From: Lachnospiraceae bacterium
GTDB taxonomy: Bacteria; Bacillota; Clostridia; Lachnospirales; Lachnospiraceae
Assembly: GCA_910574885.1 (NCBI GenBank)
Contig: CAJTDD010000021.1
Span: 31,616-95,615, forward strand
DNA: 64,000 nt
Direction of reading: 5' to 3'
Part shown: positions 35,659-42,174 of the stretch, one piece after another
How the letters are laid out: every line of letters starts with the position of its first letter
Numbering within the stretch: position 1 is the stretch's first letter
The notes under the pieces: generated by a model
The model's input: only the letters and a program-made list of their open reading frames with translations
Told to the model about the DNA's origin: nothing
The model's database searches: none
Position numbers and translations under genes: made by a program

Positions 35659-36234
35659 TCATTTCTGCTCCAAAAACGAATAACCACATTTGGCAAATTC
35701 CTCAAAATACATAAACTTTTTATCTCTTTCTGACATAACCGCCTCTGAAATATCGACTGGCCAAAGAATTCCAAGAATCGGGTCGTCAAACCTTATTCCA
35801 CTATCACAATGTGACAAATATTCTCCTTCACATTGATAAATCATAATTGTGTTATCCTCTGTAGCCAAAAAGCCATGGGCAAATCCTTTCGGAATATACA
35901 AAGATATCTTATTATCTCCACTTAACGTAATCGACTCCCATTTTCCATATGTAGTGCTGTCATTTCTCAGATCAACAATTACATCCCATACGCTTCCGCT
36001 CACCACACTTACTATTTTTGCCTGAGGTTTATGGGTTTGAAAATGCAATCCACGTATAACATTTTTGTGTGATATAGAATAAAACAATTCATCCGTATTG
36101 AATGAAATCCCATTTTTTTCGTAAAAATTTTTTTCATATCGTTTACTGAATTCTCCTCGTATGTCCTGTCCTTTCATGCCCCAGATTTTTTTTGCCCCTC
36201 TAAGATTTAGATCTAACATTCTTATTTCACTCAT
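35659..36234 (-). CDS. RmlC/AscE-like nucleotide-sugar epimerase
   Basis: 191 aa cupin with the RmlC pattern: SISHKNVIRGLHFQTHKPQAKIVSVVSGSVWDVIVDLR (catalytic His in RGLHFQ), GFAHGFLATED and ILWPVD near the end. In the ascarylose route such an enzyme (AscE) epimerises C-5 of the CDP-4-keto-3,6-dideoxyhexose. With rfbF/G/H and no rmlABD in the operon, a CDP-sugar substrate is more likely than dTDP-rhamnose (inference). Confidence 0.83.
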   Translation of the reverse strand: MSEIRMLDLNLRGAKKIWGMKGQDIRGEFSKRYEKNFYEKNGISFNTDELFYSISHKNVIRGLHFQTHKPQAKIVSVVSGSVWDVIVDLRNDSTTYGKWESITLSGDNKISLYIPKGFAHGFLATEDNTIMIYQCEGEYLSHCDSGIRFDDPILGILWPVDISEAVMSERDKKFMYFEEFAKCGYSFLEQK

Positions 36235-36236
36235 AT

Positions 36237-37292
36237 TTATACTCCTACAATTAAGTCCTTCAAATAATCGTTCAATGTATCCAAACTATTTTCTTTCATT
36301 AATCCTGGATCTTTTCTCCCATATTTTTTTAAACGAAAAGAATTCTCTTTTTTCTCTCCTAGCAAAAGTACTTTCCCACTATCCAATGAACACATAAGCA
36401 ATTCTCCATCGCCAGTAATTGTTGTCCACATGATTCCTCCCCCTAAATCGACCCTGGCAAACCGATCTTCTTCTTCCAAGAACTCATAACTACAAGGTGA
36501 CAAGAAACCAGTTACTACAATCTTATGATTAATTTTGACAATATCTATAAATCTACAGCCAATTCTTTCATCTCTATTTGTTCCAATATCATATCTTTTG
36601 TAATCATGAAATTTGCACTCCGAATAATATACCCTTCCGCCTCTTCTGGAAGTCATCCATAGATTACCATTATCTGCAAAAGCACATGAAAATCCATCCG
36701 TTGTTTCGGATATTTCGTGTATTACATACTTCTGGTCTTCCAAAAATATTTCTATCAGAGCATTTCCTTTACAATATGGTACATATAATTTTTTTCCTTC
36801 GATGCACCCTTTACAAAAAAATGATTTTTCTTCAATATCTAATGTATATTTAAGTAAATCCTTGCCCAAATCACTGAATACATTTACATCATCTATTAAC
36901 GTATTATATTCAAGGACAATCGGCCATGCGGCCCCCAAGACATATATTTTATTTCCATATCTATACGCCCCAAAAAACTTCGCATAAACTGATTTTTCGT
37001 ATGTATTCGGAAGTTTAAAAGCAATTGTCTGAATCTCCTTAGTCTCTAAATCAATTCTGTATATATTCTCTGCATTAAAAGGGAATAAATATACGATGCC
37101 ATCCATAATAATCATAGATGAAAACATTCTTGTTCCTTTTCTTTCAAAAATAGACAGCTCAACCCTTAAATCCCCATCCAATAAGCCAAACGAATATAGT
37201 ACCGAATCATCAAAATCAACAAAATAACACCTTTCATTAAATATTGCCGCACATTCAAATGAACAGAAAGTTCCATCTATTCCTATCACCAT
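36237..37292 (-). CDS. beta-propeller-like protein of unknown function
   Basis: 351 aa with no signal peptide or membrane helix. Repeated units of about 45 residues have a small-residue/aromatic pattern (YFVDFDDSVLYSFGLLDG, IVYLFPFNAENIYRIDLET, KIYVLGAAWPIVLEYN, NLWMTSRRGGRVYY), suggesting a six- or seven-bladed propeller. Not assigned to a known family. In the operon it could be a scaffold for the glycosyltransferases, or a regulator (inference). Confidence 0.55.
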   Translation of the reverse strand: MVIGIDGTFCSFECAAIFNERCYFVDFDDSVLYSFGLLDGDLRVELSIFERKGTRMFSSMIIMDGIVYLFPFNAENIYRIDLETKEIQTIAFKLPNTYEKSVYAKFFGAYRYGNKIYVLGAAWPIVLEYNTLIDDVNVFSDLGKDLLKYTLDIEEKSFFCKGCIEGKKLYVPYCKGNALIEIFLEDQKYVIHEISETTDGFSCAFADNGNLWMTSRRGGRVYYSECKFHDYKRYDIGTNRDERIGCRFIDIVKINHKIVVTGFLSPCSYEFLEEEDRFARVDLGGGIMWTTITGDGELLMCSLDSGKVLLLGEKKENSFRLKKYGRKDPGLMKENSLDTLNDYLKDLIVGV

Positions 37293-37319
37293 TCTTTCAC
37301 ACCCTTTACCTTAAATAGG

Positions 37320-38669
37320 TTACTGTACCGCCTTCACAATTATTTCGGCTACATATTGAATCATTTCATCTGTCAATCCAGGATAAACTCCAACCCAGAA
37401 TGAATTTTTCATGATATAATTGGTATTTCTAAGTTCACCCACCACTCTATATGCATCTGTATTTCTGACAAGGTCAAAACAAGGGTGTTTTAATAAATTC
37501 CCCCCAAACAAAAGCCTTGTCTGAATATTATGAGCTTCAATATATCGGACCACTTCCCCACGATTCTTTTTACATCCGTTTTTTAACGTTATTAAAAATC
37601 CAAACCATGAGGGGATACCGTTTTCCACAGGCTCCGGCAATATTATTTTATCTCTGACTTCCGAGAGTTTTTCATGCATTAAATTCCAGTTTCGATTTCG
37701 CTTTTTAATGAATTCCGGTAATTTTTTTAACTGCTCGCATCCCACAGCCGCCTGCATATCTGTAGCTTTTAAATTATATCCAAAGTGACTGTATACATAT
37801 TTATGGTCATACCCTTGAGGCAATTGACCAAATTTCCCATCATAACGGTGTCCACAGCAATTATCAAAGCCAGGCAAACAGATGCAATCTCTCCCCCAAT
37901 CCCTATATGATAAAATCAATTTACTCAAAACAGGATGATTGGTATAAACGCATCCCCCTTCCCCCATAGTCATGTGGTGCGGCGGATAAAAACTTGATGT
38001 CCCAATATCTCCCCACGTTCCCGTAAAGCGCGTCTCACTGTTAATAGTATATAAAGCCCCCAGCGAATCACAATTATCTTCAATTAACCAAAGGTTGTTT
38101 TTCTCGCAAAACAGCTTAACCCTTTCTATATTAAACGGATTCCCTAAGGTATGTGCAATCATTACCGCTTTTGTCTTTTCAGAAAGCGCTTCTTCCAGTT
38201 TGCTTACATCAATATTATATTGCGGAATCGATACATCAACAAAAACAGGTACTGCACCATAGATAAGAATGGGGGATATCGTTGTCGGAAACCCACATGC
38301 AACTGTGATTATCTCATCTCTCGGTTTTATGCGTTTCTCGCCAAGTTCTTCGGATGTTAAAATACTGAAAGCAATTAGATTTGCAGATGATCCGCTATTC
38401 ACAAGATGCACATATTTTGAACCAATCCATTTTGAAAACTCTAATTCAAATGAATTGGTAAATCTTCCGGATGTCAACCAAAAATCCAAAACACTATCCG
38501 TTAAGCTCTGCATTTCTTTTTCGTCAAAAACTCTGGCGGCATAGCATATCCGGTCGCCAGGTTTAAACAAATAATTCCTTCGTTCCTTTTCTATAAATTC
38601 ATGGTAATATTCTGCCACAATCTCCTTTATTTCTTTTCTTGCCTCTTTTTCATTATTCCATTTTCCCAT
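37320..38669 (-). CDS. rfbH: CDP-4-keto-6-deoxyglucose 3-dehydrase (E1)
   Basis: 449 aa from MGKWNNEKEA, preceded by GGAGAG; a longer frame starts inside the upstream RNA and is unlikely. DegT-like fold, but the cofactor Lys is replaced by a His pair in SSFYPPHHMTMGEGG, typical of PMP-dependent RfbH/AscC. The Cys-rich CLPGFDNCCGHRY part matches their [2Fe-2S] region. Removes the C-3 hydroxyl to give 3,6-dideoxyhexoses; its reductase partner (AscD/RfbI) is not in the window. First coding gene of the operon, 46 bases after the RNA scaffold end. Confidence 0.93.
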   Translation of the reverse strand: MGKWNNEKEARKEIKEIVAEYYHEFIEKERRNYLFKPGDRICYAARVFDEKEMQSLTDSVLDFWLTSGRFTNSFELEFSKWIGSKYVHLVNSGSSANLIAFSILTSEELGEKRIKPRDEIITVACGFPTTISPILIYGAVPVFVDVSIPQYNIDVSKLEEALSEKTKAVMIAHTLGNPFNIERVKLFCEKNNLWLIEDNCDSLGALYTINSETRFTGTWGDIGTSSFYPPHHMTMGEGGCVYTNHPVLSKLILSYRDWGRDCICLPGFDNCCGHRYDGKFGQLPQGYDHKYVYSHFGYNLKATDMQAAVGCEQLKKLPEFIKKRNRNWNLMHEKLSEVRDKIILPEPVENGIPSWFGFLITLKNGCKKNRGEVVRYIEAHNIQTRLLFGGNLLKHPCFDLVRNTDAYRVVGELRNTNYIMKNSFWVGVYPGLTDEMIQYVAEIIVKAVQ

Positions 38670-38714
38670 TGCTTTATTTTCTCTCCATTGCTGTATATTC
38701 AAATAAGACACATT

Positions 38715-38942
38715 GGTCATCCATAATATTCCTGATGATGCAGATACTTTCTGCTTCGCTCCCCGCTAATCATTCCATATGTTCACGAGGTCCTGGCATA
38801 CCCAATACGCAATCATTGACTGCCTTCTAATGCCGACTTTTGTTTTATATATCATGAATACGCTCTTTAGTCCTTTCGGTAAAATTCTTGCTCACAGCTC
38901 AAATTTATCCAAACAGCTATTCTTATGACCCTATGGATTATA
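38715..38942 (-). ncRNA. conserved structured RNA downstream of dead-TnpB copy 2 (candidate guide-RNA scaffold)
   Basis: Shares the ordered blocks of the RNA at 2043-2412 (GTCATAAGAATAGC, AAGGACTAAAG, CGGCATTAGAAGGCAG, TGCGTATTGGGTATGCCAGG, GGGAGCGAAGC, ATCTGCATCATC, GATGACC) but is shorter. A TGA breaks the frame that would be open in copy 1, so coding is unlikely. It ends 46 bases before rfbH; bases 38714 to about 38695 would be the guide. Transcripts coming from the TnpB-like gene would run through it into the polysaccharide operon. Confidence 0.65.
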
Positions 38943-40256
38943 CTAATGAATTCTCTGCTCTCCCTGTCCGCGTTTCTTTGCATTTAACGCCGTATTAACC
39001 TTCTCTTCCACCTGATATTCACAAAAGGGGCATACAAAAACTCCGTTTTTTTTCTCACCTATATTCCCACAACAACTACACTCCCTACTAATGTCTTTTC
39101 CTATGACTTCCACGATTTTTACAGACTGTTCTCGACATTTTTGCTTCAATCTGTTGCGGATATATCCTCTATGCCACAGTGTATTATAATGGTTCAACCT
39201 ACTGTTCACTCCACCAGCCTTTGGTTTGGGAAACTTTGGAATATAAATCTCTTTGGGCTTCTCTATCCGCATAAATCGGTTAATCTCCTGATTAATGTAA
39301 TTATGCAGCGTCTGCTCGTATCTTCTTTTTCTATGTCTGTATTTTATTCTCCCCGGATTATCTTCTTTATTATGGATATAGGTCCCCGTCTGTTTCCGAA
39401 GCCAGTCTGCATATTCTATCTGATAATTTCCTAATTCTTCCCCATACCGATGTCCTTCATCTGTCGTAAACATCGTATACATTCCAACCGCCACTCCCAC
39501 GTAGTTTGTATAGTCAACATGTTCATGTACCGTTACGTAAATTGGAACTTTAATTTCTATTCTGCCTTGATCTGGCAACAATTTTATATAAAGCTGAGAT
39601 GTGTACTGATTATTATCTGTCAGTGTAATAAATATACGTTTTCGTTTTTGTTTTACAGAAATATAGATTCCATGATCCGCATATCGATACGCCCTCTCTG
39701 CTATAAAAAATCCTTCTTCTACATCCGTATGCAATTTCAAATGATGCTTCCGCACCTGCCTGCAAAGATAATTCTGCAGCTTTTTCACATTAATCTTTTC
39801 TGCCAGTAAATCATGTTGTTCTTGCAGTTCTCGTTTTAATTCAATCGGTTTTCCATTCAGTACAGCTTCAAATGCATTGCTAACCTTTAATAAGAATCGT
39901 AAGTAATGTTTTTCCTCTTCCGTAAACCCTTCATTCTGCCCTACATGCTTCAAAACAATTGATTTAGTCTTTGCCCACTGGCACTTAATATCTCCAAGAG
40001 CATCAAACATTGCCAGATAGAAATATACCGAAGGCATTTCCAAACGTTTCCTTAAACCATCCTTTGTCATTTCATTTTGAACAGTATAGCCAGGATAAAT
40101 CTTCGTAAGGCTGCCAATCCCTCCAAATCGTTCATATACATAATTTTTTACTTTCCTGTAATCTCTTGCAATTTCCAAGAGTTTTTCCATATCTTCGGCT
40201 AAAATCGGCTCTTTATTGTATTGATGGACAGTTTTGCATATCTTCTCTGTTGGCAA
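38943..40256 (-). CDS. TnpB-like protein with degenerate RuvC site (nuclease-dead, TldR-like), copy 2
   Basis: 437 aa if started at the TTG that lines up with the ATG of copy 1 (GAGGTGG 5 bases upstream); a GTG three codons earlier is the alternative. Ala256 in GVAVG, Pro340/Lys341 at the Glu strand and Lys419 in EEKVNTA show the same loss of all three RuvC acids. Zinc-ribbon cysteines 393, 396, 409 and 412 are kept. About 65% identical to copy 1 without gaps. Located immediately upstream of the polysaccharide operon, with the same promoter-palindrome unit before it. No insertion-sequence ends or target duplications seen. Confidence 0.8.
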   Translation of the reverse strand: MPTEKICKTVHQYNKEPILAEDMEKLLEIARDYRKVKNYVYERFGGIGSLTKIYPGYTVQNEMTKDGLRKRLEMPSVYFYLAMFDALGDIKCQWAKTKSIVLKHVGQNEGFTEEEKHYLRFLLKVSNAFEAVLNGKPIELKRELQEQHDLLAEKINVKKLQNYLCRQVRKHHLKLHTDVEEGFFIAERAYRYADHGIYISVKQKRKRIFITLTDNNQYTSQLYIKLLPDQGRIEIKVPIYVTVHEHVDYTNYVGVAVGMYTMFTTDEGHRYGEELGNYQIEYADWLRKQTGTYIHNKEDNPGRIKYRHRKRRYEQTLHNYINQEINRFMRIEKPKEIYIPKFPKPKAGGVNSRLNHYNTLWHRGYIRNRLKQKCREQSVKIVEVIGKDISRECSCCGNIGEKKNGVFVCPFCEYQVEEKVNTALNAKKRGQGEQRIH

Positions 40257-40304
40257 TCTAACCACCTCATTTCAGCCGTATGGCTTTATAACAAAGTTCT
40301 TACG

Positions 40305-40332
40305 AAAACGAAAAACCATACTTTTTCGTAAT
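40305..40332. repeat. 28-bp imperfect palindrome, left site of inverton candidate 2
   Basis: The right arm TACTTTTTCGTAAT is perfect; the left arm AAAACGAAAAACCA matches the ideal arm at 10 of 14 positions. 24 of 28 positions match the right site (40443-40470) in inverted orientation. An extra partial arm (TTACGAAAA, about 40300) lies just outside, as if the site had been disturbed by past events. Confidence 0.65.
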
Positions 40333-40442
40333 CATTTTCATGAAAAATTTTTTGGACAAATATTACAATAAATGAGTGTTAAGTTTATTGACGAATTGTC
40401 GATAATATATTAGAATGATTAAGATATTTTATGAATTTCATC
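40333..40442. promoter_or_regulatory. 110-bp promoter segment between palindromes (inverton candidate 2)
   Basis: Same length and core as the segment at 3819-3928. The promoter points right, away from the TnpB-like gene and the 13-gene polysaccharide operon. No other strong promoter is visible between here and rfbH, so operon expression may depend on inverting this segment (inference). No recombinase is adjacent. Confidence 0.65.
40388..40416 (+). promoter_or_regulatory. sigma-A promoter inside inverton candidate 2
   Basis: TTGACG (40388-40393), 17 bases, TAGAAT (40411-40416), with the 8-5-8 operator-like repeat at 40385-40405. In this orientation it would transcribe into the right palindrome (40443-40470) and an ATTTTTAT stretch. 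Confidence 0.7.
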
Positions 40443-40470
40443 ATTACGAAAAAGTATACTTTTTCGTAAT
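40443..40470. repeat. 28-bp perfect palindrome, right site of inverton candidate 2
   Basis: Arms ATTACGAAAAAGTA and TACTTTTTCGTAAT are perfectly complementary. This is the cleanest of the four sites and probably shows the ideal recognition sequence. The centre is AT, itself symmetric, so recombination could in principle invert or delete. Confidence 0.75.
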
Positions 40471-40547
40471 ACATTTTTATGTCTTATTGGATAAAAGCAA
40501 TCCATCGTACGTATATTAGAGTGTGTCTATGGATATTTTATAGACGA

Positions 40548-40595
40548 AAAAGGAGAATCGCTTCTTAATTAGAATTAAGAAGCGATTCTCCTTTT
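40548..40595. terminator. long perfect-stem terminator
   Basis: A 23-bp perfect stem with a 2-base AG loop (arms AAAAGGAGAATCGC...TTAATT), ending in A/T runs on both sides. Ends the minus-strand gene at 40609-41292 and insulates cassette 2 from the housekeeping block. Confidence 0.85.
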
Positions 40596-40608
40596 ATTCA
40601 GCAAGCGC

Positions 40609-41292
40609 TTACTGATAAAACCGTATCTTCCCAATCAACGGCAATTCTTTCCTGTCGCCCTTACAAGCGGAGACGATCCCCATGATTGCCAAGATAAGGA
40701 ACATCAGACCCAGAATGTCAAAAATCCACGAAAACATCCCTCCGCCGAAATGAATGATCGAATGCAGCCCCCACACCCAATCACCTTCCAGCAAATCCAC
40801 CAGCGAAGACGCTAGAAACAGTACCAATCCCTGATTCACATGATGTTTGACATACTGCGACTGCTTATCACCTGCCAGAAGCGGTATCAACAAAAGAATT
40901 CCAAGATATGAGAGTACGCCCATCGCTTTATTCCGGCTCACTTCACTCTGGTCAAAAAAGTCTGCTGAACCATACCGCTGCGCCTCATACCCGTACTGTC
41001 CATATCCTCCCGCATGCTGCCCATACTGGCTGTCCTGCTGATATCCTCCCGCTTGATACCCATACTGGCTGTCCTGCCCATATCCACCTGACTGATACCC
41101 ATATTGGTTATCCTGCCCATATCCTTGCTGGCCATATGTATATCCTTGCGCGCCGCTCTGTCCAAAGCCCGTATCACTGTTCTGGCTGCCTCTGGAATAA
41201 CTTCCCGATAGATTCGGTATCTGCGCGCCGCACTGCGGGCATGTCATAATCCCGTCATCCACCTTCGCACCACATTTCACACAATAAGACAT
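40609..41292 (-). CDS. zinc-ribbon membrane protein with Gly/Tyr/Gln-rich repeats
   Basis: 227 aa. N-terminal zinc ribbon (CVKCG...CPQCG, residues 4-21), then a low-complexity stretch (about 30-108) of repeats such as YGQDSQYGYQ-AGG, then a four-helix Tic20/DUF4870-like membrane part (about 120-215: LGILLLIPLLAG, KHHVNQGLVLFL, ILGLMFLILAIMGIVSACKG). Function unknown. The Gly/Tyr/Gln stretch is prion-like and could drive clustering (inference). Confidence 0.75.
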   Translation of the reverse strand: MSYCVKCGAKVDDGIMTCPQCGAQIPNLSGSYSRGSQNSDTGFGQSGAQGYTYGQQGYGQDNQYGYQSGGYGQDSQYGYQAGGYQQDSQYGQHAGGYGQYGYEAQRYGSADFFDQSEVSRNKAMGVLSYLGILLLIPLLAGDKQSQYVKHHVNQGLVLFLASSLVDLLEGDWVWGLHSIIHFGGGMFSWIFDILGLMFLILAIMGIVSACKGDRKELPLIGKIRFYQ

Positions 41293-41369
41293 CTTACCTG
41301 CCCCTTCCTCTATTAGAATAATTCTATTGTATTCCCAGTACGCCCGTTGCGCAATCCCTTTCTGGAATT

Positions 41370-41618
41370 TTAAGAAAATGATTCTTCCGAAAGCCCCAAA
41401 ATCTCCGCCAGCACCTCCACGATGATCTCATTGGTACAGGACTTCACATACCCCAGCAAATGCAAAGAAATCTCATCCTGCTTCTGCGCTTCCGAAAGCG
41501 TATCATCCCTTTTTGTCTTTTCAATCAGCTGAATTAACTGAGGCGTCAGCTCCTCATACGTCTCAATCGTCGTCTGCGTGACCATCTTACGCAAATCATC
41601 TTTTTTAGTCGGCACCAT
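41370..41618 (-). CDS. small hypothetical helical protein
   Basis: 82 aa, predicted mostly helical (MVPTKKDDLRKMVTQTTIETYEEL..., EIIVEVLAEILGLSEESFS). No family recognised. Start is preceded by GGAGGGGGG. Lies between the zinc-ribbon protein and smpB on the same strand, 32 bp after... smpB in transcription order. Confidence 0.6.
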   Translation of the reverse strand: MVPTKKDDLRKMVTQTTIETYEELTPQLIQLIEKTKRDDTLSEAQKQDEISLHLLGYVKSCTNEIIVEVLAEILGLSEESFS

Positions 41619-41650
41619 ACATATCCCCCCTCCTTTATCTGCAATTACGA

Positions 41651-42118
41651 TTACCCGATATTGCGCACCTTGAAATCCCTCTGGGCCTCTCTTTGCTGAT
41701 CCTTCTTCGCAATATCCTGCCGCTTGTCATACAGCTTCTTCCCCTTGGCCAGCCCAATCTCGACCTTCACAAGACTGCCCTTAAAATAAACTTTCAGCGG
41801 CACGATTGCCACCCCTTTTTCCTTCGTCTTCCCAAGGAGCTTGTTGATCTCCGACTTATGGAGAAGGAGCTTCCTGACCCTAAGCGGATCTTTATTGAAA
41901 ATATTTCCCTTCTCATAAGGGCTGATATGCATACCATAGACGTAGACCTCGCCATTGTCCACACGGATAAAAGACTCCTTGATACTGCACTTGCCCATCC
42001 TGAGAGATTTTACCTCAGTCCCATGGAGTGCAATTCCCGCCTCATAGGTATCCAGAATAAAATAATCATGGTATGCCTTCTTATTATTGGCAATCATCTT
42101 CCCATTCGTCTTTGCCAT
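41651..42118 (-). CDS. smpB: SsrA-binding protein SmpB
   Basis: 155 aa from [21 protein letters not shown] gives better spacing here than to the ATG two codons earlier. Family motifs: [71 protein letters not shown]. Carries tmRNA (16870-17217) to stalled ribosomes. Same strand as rnr and secG, a usual grouping; here ssrA itself lies 24 kb away. Confidence 0.97.
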   Translation of the reverse strand: MAKTNGKMIANNKKAYHDYFILDTYEAGIALHGTEVKSLRMGKCSIKESFIRVDNGEVYVYGMHISPYEKGNIFNKDPLRVRKLLLHKSEINKLLGKTKEKGVAIVPLKVYFKGSLVKVEIGLAKGKKLYDKRQDIAKKDQQREAQRDFKVRNIG

Positions 42119-42174
42119 ATGCATGACCTCCTTCTATCAAAACACTCTTTATTGCCACCATATCCGGACAAACA

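Noticed and set aside
35659..36234. rfbC of a dTDP-rhamnose pathway
   Set aside because: No rmlA, rmlB or rmlD in the operon, while a CDP-glucose route is present, so a CDP-sugar epimerase is more likely. dTDP use cannot be fully excluded.
38670..38720. RfbH start at 38720
   Set aside because: That start lies in the RNA scaffold end and has no ribosome site; GGAGAG precedes the ATG at 38667-38669.
40548..40595. Long palindrome as another recombination site
   Set aside because: Its sequence is unrelated to the 28-bp sites and it sits exactly after a stop codon with T-runs, as a terminator.
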